A DNA stretch of 33,787 nucleotides. Origin: CAZEPJ01 sp964514105 (lineage in GTDB: Bacteria; Desulfobacterota; Desulfocorpusculales; Desulfocorpusculum). Location of the stretch: positions 1 to 33,787 of the forward strand of contig CAZEPJ010000050.1 in assembly GCA_964514105.1 (NCBI GenBank). Reading direction: 5' to 3'. This document shows positions 1 to 7,790 of the stretch, one piece after another. The notes below the pieces were generated by a model that did no database searches, was not told where the DNA came from, and was given only the letters and a program-made list of their open reading frames with translations. The position numbers and the translations under genes were made by a program. Position 1 is the stretch's first letter; each line of letters begins with the position of its first letter.

Positions 1-3000
1 GACCCTTTTCATCGGTGTAATGCCAAAAGGTATAATCACTATCCAACCCCAGGGGGTCGCGGGCTTTGACCGGGTTGTTGAGCACGTATAGGTACCGATT
101 GAGGGAGCGGGGGTTCTCCATGCGCCCGGCCAACGGATCTCTGGCGACGAACCTTCCCAGCAACGAGTCATAGTATCGTGCTCTGTAGTAATACAGGCCG
201 AGGGATTCCTCATAGTAGCGGGAAGCAAATAGAAAGGGATTGGAGAGGTTTCCCTTTCGTTCGACGAGGTTTCCAAAGGCATCGATGAGATAGGATGCAA
301 CCGTTTTCCCGTTGCTGTCGCTGAGTCCGGCGACGTTCCCGAGGTGTCCCGCATGGTAGTTGTACACTTCCCCGGCGCGACGCATCATCAGGGGGTTGTC
401 GATTCCCGGACCATGAAGATAGATGGCGCGACGCTCGAGCTTATCGTCCAGTTCTGCCAGCAGGTTCATCCCGTCGGTCACAAACCACGTGAGGCCGACC
501 TTGTCTTTTCGCCAGATGCGCTGGCCGGTGGGGGCGTAGCCGAAGGAGACCTCCTCCCCGTCCGGCATCCCCACCTTGACCAGGCGCTGCTCCGCATCGT
601 AGGTGTACCGCGTGGTTCCCCTCGGGTTTGTCCGTTCAACCAGGTTGCCGTCCGCGTCGTAGCGGAAGGTTTCGTCCCCGGCTTCGAGAAGTTGGTCCGC
701 CGCGTTGTACTCGTACGCGACCGTCTTGCCGTTGGACTCCAACTTGGAGCGGTTCCCCCCGGCGAGATAGGAGTATCTCCTTGTTCCCGATGGCCCCTTT
801 TCCTCCAGTAGCTGTCCACCCGGGCCGTAGCGGTACAGGGTTTCCTGTCCCGAAGAATCCACGGCTTTGACGAGGTTGCCCGCTGCGTCATAGGAGTACG
901 ACCATCCCATCAGTTCCCGGCCTTGGCGATCCGAGTACGAGATCTGCACGGGGCGGCTCAAGAGATCGTATTTCCAGCTCCCTTTGACCCCATTGGGATA
1001 ACCGAGGAAGACCAGGCGATCGCTAGCGTCGTACGCAAAGGCGATACTCCCATCCCCGGGGACCGACAGGGTGCTCAGCCTGCCGTGGGCATCGTATTGG
1101 TACCGAATGGTTCGACCCTCGGAGTCCGTGAACTGCCTGAGCAAACCGGCTTCATCGTACTGGTACTGCAGGGCCCTGCGGAGAGCGGGGTATTCCAGGC
1201 GGGTCATTCGCCCGGCCTGATCGTAAGCGTACCGTATGGGAAAAGCCCCGTCGTCAACCCCGGCCAGATTGCCGGCCGCATCGTAGCGGTAGGCCACAGC
1301 CTTTCCTCCGGGGAGCCGCCTCTCCAAGAGCCTCCCCATGGCGTCGTAGGCATAGCTGGTGGTCCGGCCCTGGGCGTCGGTCTCCTCAGTGAGACGGCCT
1401 GCCTTGTCGTAGGCGCGACGCACCCGGGCACCCAGAGGATTGGTGGAGGCCACCATGTTTCCCATGGCGTCGTGGTCGAAGCGGCTGACCCCGCCGCCGG
1501 GATGGTGGATGGCCGCTAACCTTCCTGCCTTGTCGTACTCGAAACGCGCCTTGTCACCGGACGAGTCCTCCACACCAATCAACTGCCCTGCAGCATCGTA
1601 AGAAAATCGCTTCTCGTCTCCTGCGGGGCCGGTTTCCTCCAAAAGCCTCCCGCGTTGGTCGTAGCCGTACTGGGTGACGCCTCCTGTGGGATCCACGATC
1701 TGGCTGAGAAGCCCCTGGGCGTTGTACCGCATGGTGAAGGCGCTCCCCAGGTTGTCGAGGACCTTGGCGAGGTTTCCGTCGGCATCGTACAGCCTGCGGA
1801 CGTACAGCCCGCTTGGGTACTTGATCCCCGTCAGGCGCTTGAGAGGGTCATACTCGTACTGAATGGACCCGGTGCTTCCGGAGACCGCCGAGAGGTTCCC
1901 CTGTCGGTCATAGACGTAGGACAGGGCCGTCCCTCCCGGCAGCACCTCTTTCAACATCCTTCCGTGAGCGTCGTATTGATTGGTCAGCACGCGGCCTGCG
2001 CCGTCCGCCACACGCTCCTGGCGAGCCTGGGGGTCGTACTTCACGTGGGCCGTCAAGCCCGAAGGATCCGTGATCGTGGAGAGCCAGTTACCGGCATCGT
2101 ATTCATACTTCCAGACCCCTCCTGCAGGTTCCCGCCTGCTCGTCAGGCGCCCCAAGGCGTCGTACGCGTACTCGCTCAGGCCCCCCAGGGGATTGACCTC
2201 CCTGACCAGTCGGCCGGCCTCGTCGTAGTCGAAACGTCGGACGTTCCCGGCAGGGTCGATGACCCTGCTCAGTTGACCAAGCGGGCTGTATTCGTAGGCC
2301 GTGACGCGCCCCAGCGGGTCGACCTCCGCCGCGAGCCTTCCCCGAGAGTCGTAATCGTAGCGGGTGACGGCGCCGGCGGCGTCCGTTCGCCGGGTCATGC
2401 GGCCCTCGGGATCGTAGGAATAACGCGACACCGCTCCCACTGAGTCCGTCTCTCCCACCACGCGGTCCTGGGCGTCGAACTCCCACTGCGTCACAGCCCC
2501 CGACGGATCCGTCCGGCGTATGGGATTTCCCCGCCGATCGTACTCCCACTGGACGGATTCTCCCAGTGCGTTGGTCTCCGACCTGAGTCGTCCGTTTGGA
2601 TAATAGGCCAGGGTGCGCTCCGGGGTGCTTGCGCCGCGGATGGTCTTGACCAGTCCGTCCGGATAATAGGCTATCTCTGTAAGGATCTCGTCTCCTGCCT
2701 TCACACGGCGCAGGTTTCGGTGGGGGTCGTATTCCATGGTCTGTCGCACGCCTTCAGGCGACGTGATTGACTCGATCAGGTCCGTATCCCCGACGTATTC
2801 GACGCGCGTCGTCCCCCCACCGCAGCAGCTCTCCAGCGCCACCAGCCGCCCCTGGGCGTCGTACTGTATGGTGGAAGTGTTTCCCGTTGGCCCGGTTGTG
2901 GAAAGGCGTTGCCCATCCGGACTCCATTCCATGACCGTCTGGTTGCCGAAGGGGTCCGTGATTTCCTGACGTCGTCCGTCGTGGCGCGACACGATGCTCG

Positions 3001-3886
3001 TTATCCCACCGGACACATTGATGTGGCGGACTGTGCCCGTGGTGTCGTGTCGTTCGTACAGTTCCTCGCTACCATCGGCCCACCCGCGCTTGGTCACTCG
3101 ACCGTCGTCGTCGTAGGAGAGCGTCACCGGCCCCGTCGCAGGCCGGTCAATCCTCGTCAGGGCACCCCCCGGGCCGTAATGGTAACGGACTGGAGGGCCC
3201 CCCGTGACCTGCACCTCGGACAATCGGCCGCCGCTGTAGCAGTAGCTCACCTTGACGCCCGTCGATGCCTCCACGTGCGTCACGCGACCTTGGTCATCGG
3301 ACGTGAACTTGAATCCCCCCCCCCTGGGTCCCTGTATGCCGACGAGACGGCGACCCTCATAGGACAGGACCAAGACGTTTCCGTTTTGGTCCTGCAATTG
3401 GACGAGCCGTCCCTCTTTGTCATAGGAGGCGGTGGTGCCATCCCGCTTCATCCGGAGAACGCCCCCGTCCTTGTCCGGTTGGGCCCTTTCCCCGAGGGGA
3501 CCCCTGAACTCCTCCTTGCCATCGACCTTCGAAAGAACGAATGTCCCGGTGCCTTCCTCGATCCGCATCTCGGAACCAGACCTGGAAAGCCCGCTCTCCC
3601 AATTCATGCGCCACCCGCTGCCTAGCAACCCTCCCTTCACGTCCCTGCCCACGAAAATGCGCTTCACCTCCAGGATCATGGAACCTGCGGGAAGCTGGAG
3701 GTCTGTTTCCTTCAGAAAGAGCCTCCCGGTCTGCGGGTCCACGGTCTCCTGGGCCTGAAGAGCCGGTGCAGCCATGCACAGTGCGAGAGCGGCCAGCACC
3801 ACCCGCAGGGAGAAGACGGACCAGAAACCCCTCGGCAATCCGCGGGTTTTTGGGACCGCGTCTTCGACGAAGGCTCTTGCGAACAT
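1..3886 (-). CDS. RHS/YD-repeat polymorphic toxin protein, C-terminus beyond window edge
   Basis: One open frame of 1295 codons runs without a stop from the ATG at 3886 to the window edge. AGGAGG lies just upstream of the ATG. The N-terminus has a basic stretch and then a hydrophobic segment ending in Ala-x-Ala near residue 45, which looks like a long Sec signal peptide. A DUF6531-like RHS entry domain follows (VDPQTGRLF start, DVKGGLLGSGWRMNWE). Then come about 40 YD repeats of the YDxxGRL type. The RHS core-associated segment follows (YYRARYYDSLLGRF, NRYLYVLNNP), and then PVKARDPLGL at 44-73, an exact PxxxxDPxGL match. In RHS proteins this Asp-dependent site releases the C-terminal tip. The tip begins DSDYTFWHYTDEKG and is then cut off. 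HYTDE resembles the opening of HYD1-type ADP-ribosyltransferase toxins, which is a hint only. No VgrG or PAAR partner is in view. The immunity gene, if any, would lie left of the window. Confidence 0.92.
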   Translation of the reverse strand, partial: MFARAFVEDAVPKTRGLPRGFWSVFSLRVVLAALALCMAAPALQAQETVDPQTGRLFLKETDLQLPAGSMILEVKRIFVGRDVKGGLLGSGWRMNWESGLSRSGSEMRIEEGTGTFVLSKVDGKEEFRGPLGERAQPDKDGGVLRMKRDGTTASYDKEGRLVQLQDQNGNVLVLSYEGRRLVGIQGPRGGGFKFTSDDQGRVTHVEASTGVKVSYCYSGGRLSEVQVTGGPPVRYHYGPGGALTRIDRPATGPVTLSYDDDGRVTKRGWADGSEELYERHDTTGTVRHINVSGGITSIVSRHDGRRQEITDPFGNQTVMEWSPDGQRLSTTGPTGNTSTIQYDAQGRLVALESCCGGGTTRVEYVGDTDLIESITSPEGVRQTMEYDPHRNLRRVKAGDEILTEIAYYPDGLVKTIRGASTPERTLAYYPNGRLRSETNALGESVQWEYDRRGNPIRRTDPSGAVTQWEFDAQDRVVGETDSVGAVSRYSYDPEGRMTRRTDAAGAVTRYDYDSRGRLAAEVDPLGRVTAYEYSPLGQLSRVIDPAGNVRRFDYDEAGRLVREVNPLGGLSEYAYDALGRLTSRREPAGGVWKYEYDAGNWLSTITDPSGLTAHVKYDPQARQERVADGAGRVLTNQYDAHGRMLKEVLPGGTALSYVYDRQGNLSAVSGSTGSIQYEYDPLKRLTGIKYPSGLYVRRLYDADGNLAKVLDNLGSAFTMRYNAQGLLSQIVDPTGGVTQYGYDQRGRLLEETGPAGDEKRFSYDAAGQLIGVEDSSGDKARFEYDKAGRLAAIHHPGGGVSRFDHDAMGNMVASTNPLGARVRRAYDKAGRLTEETDAQGRTTSYAYDAMGRLLERRLPGGKAVAYRYDAAGNLAGVDDGAFPIRYAYDQAGRMTRLEYPALRRALQYQYDEAGLLRQFTDSEGRTIRYQYDAHGRLSTLSVPGDGSIAFAYDASDRLVFLGYPNGVKGSWKYDLLSRPVQISYSDRQGRELMGWSYSYDAAGNLVKAVDSSGQETLYRYGPGGQLLEEKGPSGTRRYSYLAGGNRSKLESNGKTVAYEYNAADQLLEAGDETFRYDADGNLVERTNPRGTTRYTYDAEQRLVKVGMPDGEEVSFGYAPTGQRIWRKDKVGLTWFVTDGMNLLAELDDKLERRAIYLHGPGIDNPLMMRRAGEVYNYHAGHLGNVAGLSDSNGKTVASYLIDAFGNLVERKGNLSNPFLFASRYYEESLGLYYYRARYYDSLLGRFVARDPLAGRMENPRSLNRYLYVLNNPVKARDPLGLDSDYTFWHYTDEKG
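44..73 (-). other. RHS self-cleavage motif PxxxxDPxGL, core/tip boundary
   Basis: The ten codons read PVKARDPLGL. This is the conserved end of RHS repeat shells, where an aspartyl-protease-like site cuts after the final Leu. Everything encoded left of position 44 belongs to the variable C-terminal tip. Confidence 0.8.
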
Positions 3887-4011
3887 GGCAACTCCTCCCT
3901 GGATGCTCAAGATGACCCTCCCTCGCGCCGTACGGGCGTCCGTTTGGAGACCCACCCGCCCAGCGCGACCCTGGAGCAAGGGAGACTCGGATCCACCTCA
4001 AACCCTCTCAA

Positions 4012-4614
4012 TCACCGGTAGTGAAAGAAGTTCCCCGGCGTCTGGGTGCAGATGTAGCCCACGGCTTGGTCGATGCAAACCCGGATGGCCTTCTCCATGG
4101 GCGTGTTCTGATACGCCCCCAGGGATACCGGCATGGCCCAGCCGCCGCCCCCGATCCACGTCCCCACCCCCGCGTTGTAGTCCGAGGCCCGCCCGGCAAC
4201 CCGGGTCGCCAGGAGGATCCTTCCCGTGGCCGTCTCCACCACCCGCAGGTCGATGGCCATGTGGGCGTTGGTGACGCCGCCTCCGAACTGCAGGGGNNNN
4301 NNNNNNNNNNNNNNNNNNNNNNNNNNNNNNNNNNNNNNNNNNNNNNNNNNNNNNNNNNNNNNNNNNNNNNNNNNNNNNNNNNNNNNNNNNNNNNNNACCT
4401 GGGTGGCACCGGCCGCCTTGACCTGGAAATCCCCCACGGCGACGCGGGCCTTTGGCCCGTTGTAAGGTTCGGCCTGGGCCTGGGCCATGGACGGCCCTTG
4501 GGTGTGGGTCCCGTAAGCGGTGGGCTGGCCCGGCGGCGTGGCGCACCCGACGACGAAAGCGAGGATGAGCAATATCGCGGCCGACTGGATGCCTCCGGTG
4601 GATGGGGTCTTCAT
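4012..4614 (-). CDS. CsgG/HfaB-type outer-membrane lipoprotein, interrupted by assembly gap
   Basis: ATG at 4614 is preceded by AGGGAGG. The start MKTPSTGGIQSAAILLILAF is followed by VVGC, a lipoprotein signal peptide with lipobox. After it comes ARVAVGDFQVKAAGAT, the first beta strand of CsgG-type proteins. The gap 4297-4396 removes the middle. The remaining half reads AHMAIDLRVVETATGRILLA and later NTPMEKAIRVCIDQAVGYI, close to the usual CsgG-family C-terminus. CsgG proteins form outer-membrane export channels, but many relatives are uncharacterised. The homologous core usually needs about 90-100 residues across this stretch, whereas only about 50 fit here. The true gap is therefore probably longer than 100 bases. 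Its stop is 125 bases upstream of the RHS start on the same strand, suggesting one transcript. Confidence 0.85.
   Translation of the reverse strand: MKTPSTGGIQSAAILLILAFVVGCATPPGQPTAYGTHTQGPSMAQAQAEPYNGPKARVAVGDFQVKAAGATQXXXXXXXXXXXXXXXXXXXXXXXXXXXXXXXXXXPLQFGGGVTNAHMAIDLRVVETATGRILLATRVAGRASDYNAGVGTWIGGGGWAMPVSLGAYQNTPMEKAIRVCIDQAVGYICTQTPGNFFHYR
4297..4396. other. 100-N assembly gap inside the CsgG-like gene
   Basis: Exactly 100 consecutive N. The same length recurs at 10037-10136, so it is a placeholder and not a measured distance. Reading frames across it are not reliable. Confidence 0.97.
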
Positions 4615-4760
4615 GACTGCCTCCCTGATCTGGACTTGTCCCCGGCGGGTCGCAATCCCGGATTTCGCCCCGCATCGCCTCCCTGTCCTCCCAGGACCCA
4701 GGGAGAGGCCCACGGGAAATACCCGGGCCCGTGGCTGTCCGCGGGGCATCCGCACAGATT

Positions 4761-4778
4761 AAGCAATCCTCATGCCAG
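4761..4778 (-). promoter_or_regulatory. Candidate sigma-54 promoter for the CsgG-like/RHS genes
   Basis: Read on the minus strand the site is CTGGCAT-GAGGA-TTGCTT. It matches the -24 TGGCAC and -12 TTGCW elements with the required five-base spacer, so GG and GC are one helical turn apart. There is one mismatch (T for C) in TGGCAC. Transcription would begin near 4750 and give a leader of about 135 bases before the ATG at 4614. Sigma-54 promoters need an enhancer-binding activator, and none is encoded in the window. Confidence 0.55.
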
Positions 4779-4810
4779 AGGAAGGAAGGCGGCGGAAGAA
4801 AGAGTGGGGT

Positions 4811-4841
4811 AATAACTTAATTATTTCAATTTGTTATGACA
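4811..4841. promoter_or_regulatory. AT-rich block with IHF-like site upstream of the sigma-54 signature
   Basis: This is a conspicuous AT-rich patch in otherwise G+C-rich DNA. Bases 4824-4836 read TTTCAATTTGTTA, one mismatch from the IHF pattern WATCAR-N4-TTR. It sits about 50-75 bases upstream of the sigma-54 signature, where IHF normally bends DNA to bring an activator to the promoter. The rest of 4615-4916 holds no gene that I can support. Confidence 0.4.
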
Positions 4842-4916
4842 GGCGAGGGTCGCCCGATGGGCACGCCCCCCGGGAAATGGTTGAAGTCGGCCAGCCTCAG
4901 GCGTCAGCGGTTGAAA

Positions 4917-5630
4917 TCAACCGCCCTCCCCCTTGCCCCCTTGCTCCCCGGTCCTCAGCACCACCAGGGCATCCACGGCCACAGGCTGGTTTCCTCGTAT
5001 GATCAGAGGGTTGACGTCCACCTCCTGGATGGCGTCCTGGGCCATGCCAAGGTCCCCCAGGGCGATGAGGCTCCGGCTCATCACCTCCAGGTCCACGGCG
5101 TCCATCCCCCGGACCGCTTCCAGGATCTTCTTCCCCTTGATCTCCTGCATCATCTCCAGGGCGTCCCGCCTCTCGATGGGCGCCACCCGGAAGGAGACGT
5201 CCCGGAGGATCTCGGTGAAGATCCCCCCCAGTCCGAACATGACGCAGGGCCCGAACTGCGGGTCCCGGATCATGCCGATGACGAGCTCCCGGGCCCCTTT
5301 GACCATCTCCTGGACCAGGAAGTCGCCCGCGGCGCCATGGCTCCTCTCCTGGAGCGCGGCGAAGGCTTGGGCCAGATCCTTCTCATCCCGGATCCCCACC
5401 TCGATGAGACCCTTCTCGGTCTTGTGGGTGACCTCGGGGGAGCAGAACTTGAGGACCACCGGATACCCGATGCGTCCGGCCGCTTCCGCGGCCCCTCGCA
5501 GATCACGGACCAGGTCCTCCCGTGTCACGGGGATTCCGTATGCCGCCAGCACCCGCTTGCTGTCGTATTCCGACAATGACTTCTGTCCCCTTGCCTGCGC
5601 CGCCTGCAGGATCTCCCTCACGTCGTCCAT
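4917..5630 (-). CDS. Acyl-CoA synthetase (ADP-forming) beta subunit, ATP-grasp_5 domain
   Basis: The predicted product is 237 residues, the usual size of a free-standing beta subunit of ADP-forming acetyl/acyl-CoA synthetase. This subunit couples acyl-CoA hydrolysis to ATP formation or the reverse. The N-terminus LSEYDSKRVLAAYGIPVT is typical of the family. It is followed by PVVLKFCSPEVTHKTEKGL and the ATP-grasp signature GPCVMFGLGGIFTEILRDV. The C-terminal metal-binding part reads EVDVNPLII. I chose ATG 5630. A TTG at 5648 would add six residues and has no better ribosome site. The CoA-binding alpha subunit is not adjacent and not elsewhere in the window, so this subunit either pairs in trans or is regulatory. 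It is followed on the same strand by nothing until the CsgG-like gene. Confidence 0.88.
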   Translation of the reverse strand: MDDVREILQAAQARGQKSLSEYDSKRVLAAYGIPVTREDLVRDLRGAAEAAGRIGYPVVLKFCSPEVTHKTEKGLIEVGIRDEKDLAQAFAALQERSHGAAGDFLVQEMVKGARELVIGMIRDPQFGPCVMFGLGGIFTEILRDVSFRVAPIERRDALEMMQEIKGKKILEAVRGMDAVDLEVMSRSLIALGDLGMAQDAIQEVDVNPLIIRGNQPVAVDALVVLRTGEQGGKGEGG

Positions 5631-5738
5631 GGCGCTGCTGCCCCCCAACTCGCTCGTTTTTTCCCCCTGCCGGCCGTCCCCGCCTCATCCCCATGGCACC
5701 TGTGCGCCCCGGGCGACTCGAGGAACGCCCGAGGGGAC

Positions 5739-6488
5739 TCACTTGAAGTGTTTGCCATACAGCTTGCGCGCCGCCTCCCGATCCTCCCGGTCCCCGGGAT
5801 CCGCCGGTTCGGGCGCGTTGAGGCACCATTCCAGCTCTTTCTTCGCCAGGTCGTTCTCGTCCATGGCCAGCAAGGTCTCTGCAAGAAAGACCCGCGTCAT
5901 GAAACTATTGGGGCCGTACTCCTTGGCCTTCTGCAGGTATTCCGCGGATTCCTTCTTGCTCCCCCCGGCAAACCAGGGAAGCTTGAAGGCCATGCGGCCC
6001 AGGACCCGGTACGCGCCCCCGTTCAGATACTTGGGGTCGAGCTTGATGACCTTGTTCATCTCCTCCTTGATGGGATCCACGAGGCTCAGGCTCTTGAGCA
6101 CACCCTTGGCCTCCCCATACACCCCGTAGCAGACCCCGAGCCAGTAGTGACATTCCACGCAGTCGTCCTTGAGGAGTGTCGCCTTTCGGCCGTATTCTAC
6201 CCCCTTGTCAAAAATGGCCAGCTTCTGGTCCTCGGGGCTGCGGGCCCCAAGCCACCAGTGGGCCCGGGTCAGCTTCCAGAGCGCCTCCACGTGGCCAGGG
6301 TCCCGGGACAAGACCTCCTCGTAGATCTGGATGGCCTCCCGGATCTTGCCCAGATCCGCCCGCTGCGCCCAAAGGGCGTCGGCCCTGGCCACGGCGGCAC
6401 CCGCTTCTTGGGCCGCGGTTGACCCCGCCCGCGCGCACAGCACAACCGACAGAACCAATGCCCAAAAAAACGGCGCTCGCTTCGCCAT
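5739..6488 (-). CDS. TRAP transporter TatT component family protein, exported
   Basis: ATG 6488 follows GGAGGG. The 249-residue product starts MAKRAPFFWALVLSVVLCAR, a cleavable signal peptide ending near AQEAGA. The mature part is helical and TPR-like. Repeats include REAIQIYEEVLSRDPGHVEA and, near the C-terminus, KESAEYLQKAKEYGPNSF. The cysteine pair DDCVECHYWLG and the motif LDPKYLNGGAYRVLGRM are typical of TatT/T-component proteins. These form a ring in the periplasm and are thought to work with TRAP binding proteins on hydrophobic ligands. No DctP, DctQ or DctM gene is in the window, so here it may serve another transporter or the neighbouring acyl-CoA pathway. The family call is firm and the role is inferred. 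Confidence 0.85.
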   Translation of the reverse strand: MAKRAPFFWALVLSVVLCARAGSTAAQEAGAAVARADALWAQRADLGKIREAIQIYEEVLSRDPGHVEALWKLTRAHWWLGARSPEDQKLAIFDKGVEYGRKATLLKDDCVECHYWLGVCYGVYGEAKGVLKSLSLVDPIKEEMNKVIKLDPKYLNGGAYRVLGRMAFKLPWFAGGSKKESAEYLQKAKEYGPNSFMTRVFLAETLLAMDENDLAKKELEWCLNAPEPADPGDREDREAARKLYGKHFK

Positions 6489-6621
6489 GGCACCCTCCCC
6501 GGAGAGGCCGCTCATTGGCAGCCTGTGGGCAAATCGATGAGCCCCTTATACACCAGGCATGCCGTGGTGTCCATCCTGTGCGGCCGACCCAGCGCCCCAT
6601 TGCCGACGCTGCGCGTCCTGT

Positions 6622-7518
6622 TCACTTGAGGAAGTCCGGACGCTCGTACTCGGGGTTGGGATACGTGTAAAAGCCCTTGCCACTCTTGGCGCCCAGCTCG
6701 CCTCGATCCACCATGGCCTTGAGAAGGTCGGGCGGTCTGTCCTTCGGGTCCCCTGAGTCCTCGTAGTAGACCATCTCGATGTCGTAAACCACGTCCAGGC
6801 CCACCGCGTCCATGAGGCCGAAGGGCCCCATGTTCATCCCCGTGAAGACCATCCAGGCCCGGTCCACGTCTCGGAGGTCCACGAAGCCGTCGGCCCACAT
6901 GTGGAGGACCTCCCGTTTGATTGCCCGCCAGACGCGGTTGAAGCAGAATCCCAGGATCTCCTTCTTGACCGTGAGGGGGATGCAGTGGAGCGTGCGCACC
7001 CAGGCCGCGGCCTGCTCCACCAGCTCCGAAGGGGTGCGGGTCCCGCCCATCACGTCCACCAGGTTCATGCCCAGCAGGGGCTGGTAGAAGTGGAGGTTCA
7101 GGCATCGCTCGGGCCTGCCGCTGCAATCCTCCAGTCGAGACACCGGGAGGGAGGAGCTGTTGGTGGCCAGGATGGCCTGCGGCGTCGCCTCCCGGGACAT
7201 GGCCGTCCACACCTCCCGCTTGAGCTCCAGATTCTCCGGGACGGCCTCGATGACCAGGTCCGCCCCTCCCACGGCCTCGCCCAGGTCCGTCACCTGCCGG
7301 ATGGCGTCCTTGCAGGCGTCCCATCGCTCCCATGGTATGAAAGGCGGCGCGGCCCTGCCCACCAGCCGGGCCCGGATCCCCTCCAGGGTCCCCTCAAAGG
7401 CCCCTTCCCGCGGGTCGAAGACGGTCACCTCGTATCCCGCCCTGGCCACGGTCATGGCGATCTGGCTTCCCAGGGTGCCCGTTCCCACCACCGCCACCCG
7501 TCTCACTCTCCCGACCAT
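6622..7518 (-). CDS. 3-hydroxyacyl-CoA dehydrogenase, NAD-binding
   Basis: The 298-residue protein is the usual length for a monofunctional beta-oxidation L-3-hydroxyacyl-CoA dehydrogenase. GAGGAGGGAAAG precedes ATG 7518. VAVVGTGTLGSQIA (from residue 8) is the NAD-binding GxGxxG turn, and DLVIEAVPENLELK and NSSSLPVSRL follow as in the family. His143 in LNLHFYQP is the catalytic base position. The acidic partner normally found 12 residues later, a Glu in the pattern MxLVEV, is Asp155 here (MNLVDV). FNR at 192-195 supplies the conserved Asn. The C-terminal domain reads GPFGLMDAVGLDVVYD and ends GKGFYTYPNP. The gene is transcribed away from the SDR gene and could perform the second oxidation of the pathway encoded to the right. 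Confidence 0.92.
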   Translation of the reverse strand: MVGRVRRVAVVGTGTLGSQIAMTVARAGYEVTVFDPREGAFEGTLEGIRARLVGRAAPPFIPWERWDACKDAIRQVTDLGEAVGGADLVIEAVPENLELKREVWTAMSREATPQAILATNSSSLPVSRLEDCSGRPERCLNLHFYQPLLGMNLVDVMGGTRTPSELVEQAAAWVRTLHCIPLTVKKEILGFCFNRVWRAIKREVLHMWADGFVDLRDVDRAWMVFTGMNMGPFGLMDAVGLDVVYDIEMVYYEDSGDPKDRPPDLLKAMVDRGELGAKSGKGFYTYPNPEYERPDFLK

Positions 7519-7573
7519 CTTTCCCTCCTCGTCTCATCCGTCGTGTCATGCGGCGGCCCCGGCGGCCGCCGGG

Positions 7574-7602
7574 CCTCTTTGGCCCGTGCAGGCAAAGAGG
7601 CT
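7574..7602. repeat. Perfect 9-bp inverted repeat between divergent genes
   Basis: GCCTCTTTG at 7574-7582 is repeated inverted as CAAAGAGGC at 7594-7602 with an 11-base centre. It lies in the 272-base divergent region between the dehydrogenase (start 7518) and the SDR gene (start 7791). It could be an operator or a leader hairpin in the minus-strand transcript. There is no T-tract, so a terminator is unlikely. Confidence 0.4.
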
Positions 7603-7668
7603 ATCGCCTTCCATAGGAAAACGCAAGGATGGGGAGACGTACAGGGCAGCCTGAATCGGTTTTTTCTC

Positions 7669-7697
7669 TTGTGTTGGGCCAAAGACGCGACTATATA
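7669..7697 (+). promoter_or_regulatory. Candidate sigma-70 promoter for the SDR gene
   Basis: TTGTGT at 7669-7674 and TATATA at 7692-7697 are separated by 17 bases. The leader to ATG 7791 is about 87 bases and ends with a strong AAAGGAGAT ribosome site. The G+C-rich leader can form several short hairpins. Confidence 0.4.
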
Positions 7698-7790
7698 GTT
7701 GTCGTCGGCCCCGTTCGGATCCAAGGGCATGGGGCCGTGGCACGGACAGGCCCGGTTCGGGCACTTCCTTACTTTTAAAGGAGATCTCCC

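Noticed and set aside
1655..2443. Plus-strand frames across 344-3625
   Set aside because: They are antisense shadows of the YD repeats. The minus frame is unbroken for 1295 codons.
344..3625. DNA-level tandem repeat or CRISPR array
   Set aside because: The periodicity comes from YD-repeat codons with diverged bases. There are no identical repeats with regular spacers.
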